From Actinomycetota bacterium (GTDB lineage: Bacteria > Actinomycetota > CADDZG01 > WHSQ01): a stretch of 64,000 nt of DNA. Position numbers and translations under genes: made by a program. How positions within the stretch are numbered: position 1 is the stretch's first letter; every line of letters starts with the position of its first letter. Location: positions 1 to 64,000 of the forward strand of contig JACDAL010000148.1 of assembly GCA_013695465.1 (NCBI GenBank), written 5' to 3'. Under the pieces are notes generated by a model. That model did not search any database. It saw only the letters and a program-made list of their open reading frames with translations, and was not told the origin of the DNA. This document shows, piece by piece, positions 17,326-25,155 of this stretch.

Positions 17326-17446
17326 TTCATTGTCCGCTCGTGGATTGGGATCTTTCCCTGATCTGACTCGCTCACCGAGCTCAAACGGGAAAAGATCTCT
17401 TGGAGGCCGGAGGCCCACCGGTGGCGCCGGGCTGGTAACATGAGGG

Positions 17447-17523
17447 GGCAGGGTGGAGCAGTCTGGAAGCTCGCCGGGCTCATAACCCGGAGGTCGTAGG
17501 TTCAAATCCTACCCCTGCAACCA
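17447..17523 (+). tRNA. tRNA-fMet (CAU), initiator
   Basis: Cloverleaf of 77 nt with encoded CCA. Acceptor GGCAGGG pairs with CCCTGCA, leaving a G1:A72 mismatch. The anticodon stem CCGGG/CCCGG has the three G:C pairs typical of initiators around the loop CTCATAA. The T arm is GTAGG-TTCAAAT-CCTAC. The 1:72 mismatch and GGG/CCC pairs identify an initiator, not an elongator. A TGGTAACAT extended -10-like element lies just upstream. The 3' part is the attachment site of an integrated element. Confidence 0.93.
17477..17521. repeat. attL: tRNA-fMet 3' segment
   Basis: The 45-nt direct repeat with 20921-20966 covers the anticodon stem-loop, T arm and acceptor 3' strand of the intact tRNA. Confidence 0.85.
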
Positions 17524-17534
17524 AAGAAGTGAAG

Positions 17535-17567
17535 AAAAGCCCCTGTGACCAGGGGCTTTTCTGTTTT
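17535..17567 (+). terminator. Terminator after tRNA-fMet
   Basis: AAAAGCCCCTG-TGAC-CAGGGGCTTTT, an 11-bp perfect stem followed by CTGTTTT. It lies inside the element, so after integration the element supplies the tRNA terminator. Confidence 0.85.
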
Positions 17568-17602
17568 CCGGGCCGATCAACCAACTGAACCACGAAGCCG
17601 AT

Positions 17603-17627
17603 TTGCTAACGATTTGCTAACGGCGGA
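17603..17627. repeat. Element-terminal repeat, left copy
   Basis: TTGCTAAC-GATTTGCTAAC-GGCGGA, identical over 25 bp to 20787-20811. The TTGCTAAC unit occurs twice in each copy. It is a candidate arm-type integrase or excisionase binding site. Confidence 0.7.
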
Positions 17628-17880
17628 GATCGGTGCCCAGGTCCGCGGGGTACATAAGCCTCTCTCGGTCCACCTCGTAGCGCTCGACCGCATGAACCCG
17701 GTCGGACAAGAGCAGATCAGGATGGTCGCCGTTCTCTAGGTAGAGCTGGACCGCCTCCTGGAGGGACTCGTAGAGCTCCTCGAGAGTCTTGCCGGCGGCG
17801 TGGCACCCCGACAGCTGAGGGCTCACCGCCCAGAAGCTATCGGTCTCCGAGTCCCGGTGGATGACGACGTCGATCTGCAT
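17617..17880 (-). CDS. HicB-family antitoxin-like protein (orphan)
   Basis: 87 residues with the HicB N-terminal fold: DVVIHRDSETDSFWAVSPQLSGCHAAGKTLEELYESLQEAV. Its ATG directly abuts the YgiT stop. No HicA partner is seen, so it may serve the upstream DUF4258/YgiT pair or be a remnant. It is the last gene of the element's minus-strand operon, and its stop lies within the terminal repeat. Confidence 0.75.
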   Translation of the reverse strand: MQIDVVIHRDSETDSFWAVSPQLSGCHAAGKTLEELYESLQEAVQLYLENGDHPDLLLSDRVHAVERYEVDRERLMYPADLGTDLRR

Positions 17881-18168
17881 CTACGCGGTCTCGGCGTACT
17901 CCCACACCGACACTGTCTCCTGCCTGGTGGGGGGCGCTGCTATCAGCCGCTCAACCTCGACGACCACCTCGTGCAGGAGGTATTTCTCGCCGCACTGGTC
18001 GCAGACCCCGGCAGGCACGCCGTCGATCACTCGGACCTGGGTGGGTGCCTCTTTGTTCGGATATGTGAGCGTGACTCGCTTGGGGGTCACGGAACCCCCG
18101 CAGACCGTGCAGTCTGGAGGATAGGTCTCTCGCTTCTCCGGCGGCGGGAATTCCATATCGCTCATCAT
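17881..18168 (-). CDS. YgiT-type zinc-finger protein (MqsA-like antitoxin N-domain)
   Basis: The protein has two CxxC pairs (CTVCGG and CDQCGE) flanking VRVIDGVPAGV, the YgiT/MqsA zinc domain. No C-terminal helix-turn-helix is present. Start ATG 18168 forms an ATGA overlap with the DUF4258 stop, favoured over the longer tracked start. DUF4258-YgiT neighbours are known from other genomes as a likely toxin-antitoxin pair, so this is the probable antitoxin. Confidence 0.75.
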   Translation of the reverse strand: MMSDMEFPPPEKRETYPPDCTVCGGSVTPKRVTLTYPNKEAPTQVRVIDGVPAGVCDQCGEKYLLHEVVVEVERLIAAPPTRQETVSVWEYAETA

Positions 18169-18503
18169 CGCATCCCTCTGGTGCGCTCGTCGGCCCACTT
18201 CGGAGTCCTCGGCCGGTACACGGTCACGACCTCCAACCTAGCCTCGAAGTTGCTCTCGAACCTCTGGACGTTGACCACGACGTGAAGGGGTTCGTCCCCC
18301 TCGAAGTATCCGAGGAGCAGCTTCGTCAGTCCTTCCCGACGGCGGGTGTATTCCTCGAGCACTTCGCAGGCGCACCCAGCCTCAACCACCAGTTCGGCCG
18401 TGACGTCGTCTTCAGCCATCTCCAGAAGGGCATGAAGTCGATAGAAGAGCCTCTTCTCACTGAATGCCCAACGAAGTGCCGCCTCCTGATCTGTCCTATC
18501 CAT
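18165..18503 (-). CDS. DUF4258-like putative toxin
   Basis: 112 residues. The C-terminal half, GDEPLHVVVNVQRFESNFEARLEVVTVYRP, fits the compact beta-rich DUF4258/RelE-like fold often paired with YgiT. The N-terminal half is helical (ALRWAFSEKRLFYRLHALLEMAEDDVTAELVVEAG). Its start overlaps the integrase 3' end and its stop overlaps the YgiT start, so expression is coupled. An RNase or translation-targeting role is inferred from context only. Confidence 0.65.
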   Translation of the reverse strand: MDRTDQEAALRWAFSEKRLFYRLHALLEMAEDDVTAELVVEAGCACEVLEEYTRRREGLTKLLLGYFEGDEPLHVVVNVQRFESNFEARLEVVTVYRPRTPKWADERTRGMR

Positions 18504-19660
18504 CGATGGCCCTCGTGCCCCTTACGAGATTCGCGATCGTCTCGGCGGCTTCGGCTTCCATCGAGGGGATCGCGTGGCTGTAGACGTCCATCGTGAACGC
18601 GACCGTGGAATGGCCGAGGCGTTCGCTCACGACCTTCGGATGGATATCGGCAGCAAGCGCCAGCGTTGCGTGCGTGTGGAGGAGATCGTGGAGCCGGATG
18701 CGGGGCAGGCCGCCTTCCCGAACACGCTTGTCGAACATCTGCGTGAAGCGGTCCGGATGGACGCGCGTGCCGTCGTCTCGGCAGAAGACGAGCTCGTGGT
18801 CCTGCCACGCTTCACCGAGCTTCAGCTTCAGCTGGTTCTGCGCCGCCCGGTGGGCTCGAAGGGCGGTGACTGTCCCGGTGTCCAGCGCGACCGACCTCCG
18901 TCCGCGAGCCGTTTTGGGTTCGGATATCTCAACCCGGTAGTCGATCGAGATGATCGTCTGGCGGATCGACAGGCGCCGGCGGTCGAAGTCGATGTCCTGC
19001 CATCGAAGCCCGAGGACTTCGCCGCGTCGCATCCCCGTGCTCGACGACAGGACCCACGCGGCATAGAAGGGATCGCTCTCCACGAACTGCAGGAAGCTCC
19101 GCAATTCTTCGGGCGTCCAGGTGCGCATCGCTTTTCCCGATGAGGTCTGTCTCGGCGGGTCGGAGAACTCGGCGACGTTGCGAGGGAGGTAGCTCCACCG
19201 AACGGCGTCATGGAGCGCCTTGTGCAGCATCACGTGGACGTTGTGGACCGTCTTGGGGCTGAGCCCGCCCTTTCCTCCGCTCCTGCCATTTACCAGCAAC
19301 TCGCCGTAGAACGCGTTGAGCTGGTCGGGCGTGAGCGCTTGGAGCCGGGTCTCGCCAAGGCGAAGCAGCACGTACCTGCGGATCGCCGACCGGTAGCCCT
19401 GGAAGGTGCTCTCACGCAAACCGGCCTTGGTCGCGGGGAGCCAGTGGTCCAGCAGGAACGTCTTCACGGAGAGCTTCGAAGGTTCCACATAGAGCCCGCT
19501 CTGGAGGGCTCCCTGAGCTTCGTTGAGGGCGGCGAGAGCATCGCGCTTCGTCCGGTAGCCACCCTTGGACGTCTGGCGTCGTTCGCTGCCCTGGGAGAGA
19601 GATATCGAGGACGTATGTCCAGGAATCCCCACGCTTGTGGACGTGGCCTCGCCGGCTCAC
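18496..19660 (-). pseudogene. int: Tyrosine integrase, frameshifted and missing a catalytic Arg
   Basis: GTG 19660 overlaps the excisionase stop (GTGA) and encodes RRGHVHKRGDSWTYVLDISLPGQR, the expected N-terminus. The rest of the protein (GSERRQTSKGGYRTKRDA onward) is in another frame, with the shift near 19580-19600. The tracked 378-aa ORF is therefore not the natural product. It has the SAM-like core domain, Arg I (GMRRGEVLGLRW) and Tyr (FTMDVYSHA), but the HxxR box reads HDLLHTHATL: Leu (codon 18679-18681) replaces Arg II. An assembly error could explain the shift but hardly both defects. Confidence 0.8.
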
Positions 19661-19899
19661 GAAGGCTCCCCGTGGACCTTCTCGGCTTCCGCCTGGAGGT
19701 GGGCGATGAGACTCGCCCGGGGGATCCTGATGTGCCGACCGAGCCGGATGTTGGGGATCTTCCCTTCGGCCACGAGGGCATAAGCCATGTCTTTCCCGAT
19801 GCGCATGAGCTTCGCCGCCTCCTTGACCGTGAGCAGTAGGGCCTGACTCGATTCCTCACCGTAGCCAGGGGTTGTGACGGAAAAGTGAAGCCTGATCAC
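19657..19899 (-). CDS. Excisionase-type helix-turn-helix protein
   Basis: 80 residues with the MerR-like excisionase fold: LLTVKEAAKLMRIGKDMAYALVAEGKIPNIRLGRHIRIPRASL. It acts as DNA-bending directionality factor or small regulator beside integrases. It is the first gene of the element's operon and its stop overlaps the integrase GTG. Confidence 0.85.
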   Translation of the reverse strand: MIRLHFSVTTPGYGEESSQALLLTVKEAAKLMRIGKDMAYALVAEGKIPNIRLGRHIRIPRASLIAHLQAEAEKVHGEPS

Positions 19900-19987
19900 T
19901 GGATACCTGAGGTTGCCGGCGATGTGCCATGCCCAAGCAGTGCCAGGAAAAACCTCCGGGTTCCATTTGAGAAAACTTTAAGAAAAA

Positions 19988-20710
19988 TTGGGACCGCCAC
20001 ATCGGCCTCCAAGTTTTCTTGCGAGCCCCTCAATTCTTGTTCCCCCTGCGCGGGGCGCTGGAGTGAGCACACAGTTGCACCCTCGTGCTGAGAAGCGGGT
20101 TTACTTGCTTGGCTTACTAGCCCGGCTGGAGGAGGCGTTGGCAAACGCGCGGGCTTGGAGGCGGCTTCCAACAAGGGAGGCAAAGGCTTTGGCTGGGGCC
20201 GCGATGGATATTCAGCCTCCTGGTTATCGCGATTGGGCTGCCTATCGCTCGCCACGTGCATTCATCGAGGGCAAGAGGAAGCTAGGCATCGAGATCGACG
20301 CTTCAGTGGGAGCAAGGCCACCATTATCCGGCTCTCCCCACGAATGGTTCTTTGATGAACGTCGGCCGGGGGCCAGTGCGCGACTGGTCCCCCTACACCT
20401 CATTCGCCCGAGGAGAGCGAGAGGCCGCCCCTACTACCAGGCCCATCAGCGAGCGATCGAGATACACGAGAGCGACCGATTCCTTCGCTCGTTGAAGAAG
20501 GTTCCTTTGGGCGTGCAGGATGCCTGGCGCGACGCCAAGAGAAACCTGGAGAGAGGCGTTTGGGGAGGTTCTAAGTTTGGTCCGCTTGCAGGTCGTAGCG
20601 GTGTATTCCGAGCGAAAGTAGGCCGCAGCTATCGCGTGTTGTTCGAGCATCGAGGCGGGGACAGCTTCGATGCGGTCGATATCACTACTAGACAGGGCGC
20701 CTACCGTTGA
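19988..20710 (+). CDS. RelE/ParE-like C-terminal domain protein with unknown N-terminus
   Basis: 240 residues in the tracked frame. The last ~85 residues look like a RelE-superfamily fold: IEIHESDRFLRSLKKVPLGVQDAW, then GVFRAKVGRSYRVLFEH and FDAVDITTRQGAYR. The first ~150 residues are not recognised. The start is uncertain: GTG 20063 or ATG 20204 are alternatives. It is the only element gene on the plus strand and no antitoxin is adjacent. Confidence 0.5.
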   Translation: MGPPHRPPSFLASPSILVPPARGAGVSTQLHPRAEKRVYLLGLLARLEEALANARAWRRLPTREAKALAGAAMDIQPPGYRDWAAYRSPRAFIEGKRKLGIEIDASVGARPPLSGSPHEWFFDERRPGASARLVPLHLIRPRRARGRPYYQAHQRAIEIHESDRFLRSLKKVPLGVQDAWRDAKRNLERGVWGGSKFGPLAGRSGVFRAKVGRSYRVLFEHRGGDSFDAVDITTRQGAYR

Positions 20711-20758
20711 AGACGCGGACGCCGCGTCGCGGCCGACCTCCGGGCTTTTCTTGGGTTC

Positions 20759-20811
20759 GTTAGCAAGACCGGTCACTCGGGGCCAGTTGCTAACGATTTG
20801 CTAACGGCGGA
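20759..20811. repeat. Element-terminal repeats, right side
   Basis: The 25-bp sequence at 20787-20811 is identical to 17603-17627. An additional inverted half-unit GTTAGCAA is at 20759-20766. The 404-nt stretch between the RelE-like gene and the GYD gene holds only these sites, attR and a hairpin. Confidence 0.65.
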
Positions 20812-20920
20812 CTCGGATCGACCCGGACGAAGCAGGATTGGCAATCGAGTTGCGACGCTCTGACCTGCGGAAAACGCACAAGCCAGGAACAGCTCGGAGC
20901 ACTCAGAACCGGCTGACGGC

Positions 20921-20966
20921 GGCTCATAACCCGGAGGTCGTTAGGTTCAAATCCTACCCCTGCAAC
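20921..20966. repeat. attR: duplicated tRNA-fMet 3' segment
   Basis: Copy of 17477-17521 with one extra T in the T-arm stem (GTCGTTAGG). It has no 5' half and is not a tRNA gene. Confidence 0.85.
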
Positions 20967-20980
20967 TACAAGAGGGAGCT

Positions 20981-21008
20981 CAGAGGGGTGAACGTGCGTT
21001 CGCCCCTC
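20981..21008 (+). terminator. Hairpin, probably the original tRNA-fMet terminator
   Basis: AGAGGGG(T)GAACG-TG-CGTTC(G)CCCCTCT, a 12-bp stem with one central mismatch. It lies 15 nt after attR, where the tRNA terminator would have been before integration. The T-tract is short. Confidence 0.5.
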
Positions 21009-21114
21009 TTGCGCGCCCGCGCTGGTCGGGTGGCAAACGCCGGCTCGGGCCGGGGTCGGGTCATACTCAACGCCAAGGACGACCACGCGGGTCGGCGAAC
21101 GACAGGGAGGGACG

Positions 21115-21522
21115 ATGCCGCAATATCTAACTAGATTCAGCTACACGCCTGAGACGTGGGCCAGGCTGAGCGGCAACCCAGAGGATCGCCGAAAGGCAGC
21201 TCAGTCGTACATCGAGTCGGTCGGTGGGAAGCTCCACGGGTTCTGGTACGCCTTCGGCACGCATGACGGCTACACCCTATGGGAGGCGCCCGACAACGTA
21301 TCCATGGCCGCGGTTGCGCTGGCGATTGGTGGCGGTGGCGCGCTTAGCTCGCTCGAGACGACAGTCCTCTTGACCGTCGACGAAACGATCGATGCCCTGC
21401 GCAAGGCCCAGCAAGTCCAGTACCAAGCGCCCTGGCGCATAACAGCTGCGCCCTGTCGGCTCGACGCAAAGCCGCGTGGCCGGATCCTCAGAAACGGGAT
21501 CGGCACAGCCGTCCGCGTCTGA
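21115..21522 (+). CDS. GYD-domain protein
   Basis: 135 residues. Residues 1-97 match the GYD family: YLTRFSYTPETWARL, the name-giving GTHDGYTLWEAPDNVSMAAVALAI and TTVLLTVDETIDALRKA. It is a ferredoxin-like dimeric fold of unknown function. The C-terminal ~35 residues are unlike the family and run into decayed sequence, so the natural stop may have been lost. Confidence 0.75.
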   Translation: MPQYLTRFSYTPETWARLSGNPEDRRKAAQSYIESVGGKLHGFWYAFGTHDGYTLWEAPDNVSMAAVALAIGGGGALSSLETTVLLTVDETIDALRKAQQVQYQAPWRITAAPCRLDAKPRGRILRNGIGTAVRV

Positions 21523-21567
21523 CGCCGTACCCCGACCGGCAACCCCCCCACGACGCCCCGGGGCAGG

Positions 21568-21930
21568 TCAGGGCGTCGTCGTGGCGCGTAGCGGAAGGCG
21601 GACGCGGAGCACCGTCTCGTCCGGCCGCGACTCGATCGTGATCTCGCCGCCATGCCGCTCGACGATGATCCGCCGTGAGATATCGAGGCCTAAGCCCGTG
21701 CCTTTTCCTACATCCTTGGTGGTGTAGAAGGGTTCGAAAGCGCGAGCTTGCACTTCCTTGGGCATCCCCGGTCCGGTGTCGCCGATCTCCACGATTACGC
21801 CGTTCTCGTCGACGCGCGTTGACACCCGAGCGTGCCCGTCCCCCTCATCGCATCGATGGCGTTGATCAGGTTGTGCTCAAGACCTGCTTGGCGGTGGTCG
21901 AGAGTTCGCCGCGCTGTTCTCGACCTGCTT
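21568..21930 (-). pseudogene. Sensor histidine kinase C-terminal remnant
   Basis: Only the ATP-binding half survives: GVIVEIGDTGPGMPKEVQARAFEPFYTTKDVGKGTGLGLDISRRIIVERHGG. Upstream, in a shifted frame, reads LEHNLINAIDAMRG (the N box) and, in a further frame, GELSTTAKQV. At least two frame changes separate them and no dimerisation/His domain is found. It is a decayed gene next to the element's right end. Confidence 0.7.
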
Positions 21931-21936
21931 TCTCTG

Positions 21937-22227
21937 TCAGTTGAAGGCGAAGAGCGGGGGGAGAACGGCGACGACGGTCGTTGCCCAGAGGGCGAAGATG
22001 GGGAGGTAGGAGGTCTGCCATCGCTCGAGGCGGTGGAAGGCGATCCTTCCCGTGAGAAACCGCATCGAAAGCCAGGCGGTCCCGGCCAGGTTCACGAGCA
22101 GGACGAGGTTGAGGCCGAGCGCTGCAACGCGGTTCGGGGTGAGCCCGAGATCGCCAGTTCTTCCGGCTAAAGCGAGATCCGGCGCACGTGAGGCCGCCAC
22201 CAGAGGGCGGCGATCCAGCGCCTCCAC
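21937..22227 (-). CDS. Possible small membrane protein or C-terminal fragment
   Basis: 96 residues with two hydrophobic segments, VAALGLNLVLLVNLAGTAWLSM and YLPIFALWATTVVAVLPPLFAF. No family is recognised. It could be the end of a larger lost membrane protein, since the surrounding 21.5-22.3 kb looks degenerate. Nothing else is seen in 22228-22313. Confidence 0.3.
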   Translation of the reverse strand: MEALDRRPLVAASRAPDLALAGRTGDLGLTPNRVAALGLNLVLLVNLAGTAWLSMRFLTGRIAFHRLERWQTSYLPIFALWATTVVAVLPPLFAFN

Positions 22228-22313
22228 TCCTGGGGATCAGAGTGGAGGAACCAGCCGACGAGCGATGAAGTGATCTTGGGTTCGGCAGGAGCGTGGGGGA
22301 GAACTGCACAGGC

Positions 22314-23642
22314 TCAGGCACATCTGGCGGGAATGGCCCCCTGTACCTCGGGCCGCGGCTCGAGAAGCAGCGGCGGGCGCCGGCCTCCGGAGAAGTCAAA
22401 GACGTCGAAGAGGTCGTTGGCTGAAGCATCGCGCTTACCGATAGGCGGCAGAGAGTGCAGCCGCTCGATGAACGCCAACAACGAGGCGAACTCGTAGTTG
22501 GTGTGGCTCACGTAACCGGGCTTGGCCCACGGCGACACAACCAGCAGAGGGACACGCGGCCCCCAGCCCAAGTCGTCGACGCGTGGGGGGGCAACATGGT
22601 CGTAGAGGCCCCCGAAGTCGTCCCAGGTGATGAACACCGCGCTGCGGTCCCAGTCCTCCGAACGCATCAAGGCATTCAGCTGCCTGATGGTCCAGTTTTC
22701 GCCGGCGCACATGCTCGTTCGGTCCCGAGTCGGGTGCTCGTTGAGCTCCTCCGGAGCGATTACGAAGCTGACCTGGGGAAGTTTCCCGGCCCGAGCATCG
22801 GCTTGGAATTGCGATGCCGGGACAACCTTTCGCCAGCGAGAGGTGTAACGCATTTCCTTGATCGCCCGTGGGATGTTGTGGAATTGATGTGGCTCGACGT
22901 AGTAGCGCCACGAAATCGCCTTGGAGTCGAGCTCCTCGAAGATGGTCTTGATGCTGAAGCATGCTCTCATGCGGCTCATCAGGGCCTCGATCCTCTGGAG
23001 CCGCACGTCGTCCTCCCACTCGACGAGGTTCCGATGGCGTCCCAGCCTGGAGACGTAGTCGCCCGGGTCATCGCAGTACTTGCCGGGACGGTCGTTCGAG
23101 CTGATGTTGGAAACCACCCTCTTGGCATGCGCTGCGATGAGGTACATGTGCTCGGGAAAGGTCGAACCGAACGTTGATGAGAACATTCTGTCGGCGAGTA
23201 CGAAGTTGTCGGCGTAGGCCCAGTAAGCGGGCAGGTCCTTTCTGCGGAACTGAGTAAAGGCGAGATCTTTGCCGCCCGGAATCAGATCGAATCCATTCAT
23301 GGCTCCGCCGTTAACGGCGACGAGCCCTCGCAGAAAGCTATGCGCGATGTCGTGCGGATAGCGATCGGGGGCTCGTTTCAGCGGAACCTCGGAGCCGTTC
23401 GATGTGGTGCCCGTTGTGACGCCGTCGGCCCCCGGATAGCGCCCGAACATGTTGTCGAATGTGCGGTTCTCCTTGACGATGACGACGACCTTCTCGATAG
23501 GAACGCGAGCCTGTGGGAGGGAGGTCTTCCCGGCGCCCCCGAAGGGCAGATGCGCCGCCAGCACCACGAGGGCAGCCGCCAAGAGCAGCTCGGCGCCGAG
23601 CAGCGCGCCAAACCGTTGGCTGTTCACATCGCTCTCGGTCAC
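22314..23642 (-). CDS. Phospholipase C/acid phosphatase (AcpA-like phosphoesterase) family protein
   Basis: 442 residues. An N-terminal hydrophobic segment ([21 protein letters not shown]) suggests export or anchoring. The family metal/nucleophile motif [18 protein letters not shown] follows. Further motifs are [57 protein letters not shown] and [13 protein letters not shown]. It should hydrolyse phosphomonoesters or phospholipid head groups outside the cell. The GTG start precedes a short charged N-region. Confidence 0.85.
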   Translation of the reverse strand: MTESDVNSQRFGALLGAELLLAAALVVLAAHLPFGGAGKTSLPQARVPIEKVVVIVKENRTFDNMFGRYPGADGVTTGTTSNGSEVPLKRAPDRYPHDIAHSFLRGLVAVNGGAMNGFDLIPGGKDLAFTQFRRKDLPAYWAYADNFVLADRMFSSTFGSTFPEHMYLIAAHAKRVVSNISSNDRPGKYCDDPGDYVSRLGRHRNLVEWEDDVRLQRIEALMSRMRACFSIKTIFEELDSKAISWRYYVEPHQFHNIPRAIKEMRYTSRWRKVVPASQFQADARAGKLPQVSFVIAPEELNEHPTRDRTSMCAGENWTIRQLNALMRSEDWDRSAVFITWDDFGGLYDHVAPPRVDDLGWGPRVPLLVVSPWAKPGYVSHTNYEFASLLAFIERLHSLPPIGKRDASANDLFDVFDFSGGRRPPLLLEPRPEVQGAIPARCA

Positions 23643-23732
23643 GATCCCCTCGACATTCGAGAACCGTGCGCTTGATTGTGGCCGGGGACAGTCGGCACCA
23701 AGACAGGAAAGCTGTCGGCTGGATAACAGCGC

Positions 23733-24425
23733 TCAGAGCTCGGCTCGGCGCCGCAACCTCTCGATATCGCGAATCAAAATCTCTCTACCCCTGAGCTCGA
23801 GAAGACCCCTCTCCTGAAATGCGCGCAGGGCCTGATTGACGCTCGGGCGGGAGCCGCCCACCATGCCCGCGAGCGTTGTTTGCGTGACGTCGAGGTCCAG
23901 CCGGACGCCTCCCTCTATTTCTTTGCCCTCCTCCTGAGCCAGCGCCAGCAGGAGCTTGGCGAGGCGGCCCGGCAAATCGAGGAACACCAGGTCCGAAGCC
24001 TGTTGCAGCGTCCGGCGAATAATCGTGCCGAGGGAGCGATGGAGGGCGTCGGCCAGCCGGGGATTGTCGAGGAGTAGACGCATGAACGAGGGACGCGTAA
24101 GGGCCAAGAGCGTGGTTGCCTGGAGTGCCCTCGCCGAGGCCGTGCGCGCCCCCCCATCCAACAACGCCAGCTCGCCGAAGACACTGGGGGGCCGAAGCGT
24201 CGCCAGCACCATCTCGGCCCCCTCCACAGAGGTCAGCGAAAGCTTCACGAGTCCTTCGGCGACGATGAAGAGGGATTCGCCCCGATCGCCCTGGGAAAAG
24301 ATGAGGTCGCCTTTCCAATAGGAGCGAGGCACGATCTCCGGAGCCAGCGTCCGGCGAGCACCGTCGTCGAGGTCGCTGAAAAGCGAGGTCTCGGCCAGCA
24401 CCGCCGCGATCCGATCGCTTCTCAT
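23733..24425 (-). CDS. Crp/Fnr-family transcriptional regulator
   Basis: 230 residues. The cyclic-nucleotide-binding beta-barrel has GDLIFSQGDRGESLFIVAEGLVKL and PPSVFGELALLDGGARTASARA. A winged helix follows with recognition helix VTQTTLAGMVGGSRPSVNQALRAFQERGLLEL. FGELALL-R-T-A resembles cAMP-binding members. No Fnr cysteines are present. A class III cyclase is encoded at 40.3 kb, a possible but unproven source of ligand. Confidence 0.88.
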   Translation of the reverse strand: MRSDRIAAVLAETSLFSDLDDGARRTLAPEIVPRSYWKGDLIFSQGDRGESLFIVAEGLVKLSLTSVEGAEMVLATLRPPSVFGELALLDGGARTASARALQATTLLALTRPSFMRLLLDNPRLADALHRSLGTIIRRTLQQASDLVFLDLPGRLAKLLLALAQEEGKEIEGGVRLDLDVTQTTLAGMVGGSRPSVNQALRAFQERGLLELRGREILIRDIERLRRRAEL

Positions 24426-24547
24426 CGCAGGCCACCGTACCGCGGGTCCTTTGTTGGGCGGCGAAGAGGCACCAGGAGCGCCGAGTGGTCGTTAAATGCT
24501 GCTATACGTCATCTGACGACTACTCGGCATCGAATCGGGTCGTGCCG

Positions 24548-25033
24548 TCAGTCGGAGCCGTTGGTCAGAACTCCCCAGTCCTTGAGCTTGCGGGTCAGCT
24601 CCGGCTCGTTCGTCTCACACAGCAGGGAGAGTGACATCAGGTCGTCCTCCCGAATGGTCAGGACGCGCCCGTTGAAGTCCCCTCGCTGGACCTGGATGGC
24701 GGCCGAAAAGCGAACCAGTGGCTCGCGCCGCTCAGAGGAGAGCGAATCGAACCTGTCCAGGTGCAGAATCAGCCGGCGACGGGGGGCGGGAGCGGCCGCG
24801 GTCCCCTCGGGACTCGGCGGCAGGATCTCGGACATCGGCACCCCGTAGAACCGGGCCAGCTCGGACAGCTTGGCCACGGTAACCATGCGGTCCCCACGCT
24901 CGTAGGCTCCGATCACCGCAGCCTTCCAGACCCCCTCGGAGCTCTCTTGGACGTCGTGCAGGGACATTCCCTTCTGCAAACGAATCGCCCGCAGACGATC
25001 CCCAAGCGCCTGCGCATAGTCTCTTCCGGTCAC
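24548..25033 (-). CDS. bldD: BldD-like c-di-GMP-binding regulator
   Basis: 161 residues that follow Streptomyces BldD along their length. The XRE helix-turn-helix has LGDRLRAIRLQKGMSLHDVQ and YERGDRMVTVAKLSELARFYGVP. The C-terminal domain has the c-di-GMP signature RxD-X8-RxxD, here RGD-8-REDD. In Streptomyces, tetrameric c-di-GMP holds BldD on developmental promoters. It is transcribed divergently from the Ku gene. GTG start as in the track. Confidence 0.9.
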   Translation of the reverse strand: MTGRDYAQALGDRLRAIRLQKGMSLHDVQESSEGVWKAAVIGAYERGDRMVTVAKLSELARFYGVPMSEILPPSPEGTAAAPAPRRRLILHLDRFDSLSSERREPLVRFSAAIQVQRGDFNGRVLTIREDDLMSLSLLCETNEPELTRKLKDWGVLTNGSD

Positions 25034-25155
25034 TCCTAGCCCCCTTGCTTACTCAAAAGACATCTAACCCATACGCTTCTGATCAACTATCTGTCACGAA
25101 CTGTAAAGAGATTACCAATCTTTGGCAACCCACCTTGAGGATTACACTAGTGACG

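Larger units (their letters stand above)
17477..20966. mobile_element. Small integrative element in tRNA-fMet, carrying toxin-antitoxin-type genes
   Basis: The 3' 45 nt of the tRNA, from the anticodon stem to GCAAC, recur at 20921-20966 with one inserted T. Between them lie an excisionase-like gene, a tyrosine integrase, DUF4258, YgiT and HicB genes in one overlapping minus-strand operon, and a divergent RelE-like gene. An identical 25-bp sequence with TTGCTAAC units sits near both ends. The element is ~3.45 kb. The integrase looks damaged, so the element is probably fixed in place. Confidence 0.85.

Noticed and set aside
20921-20966. Second tRNA-Met gene
   Set aside because: Only the 3' half is present, with a T insertion in the T stem and no D arm or 5' acceptor; it is an attachment-site duplicate.
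21866-22429. 187-aa minus-strand ORF
   Set aside because: It is low-complexity Ser/Pro/Arg, overlaps the phospholipase C-like gene end and degenerate DNA; only its last residues resemble part of a broken kinase.
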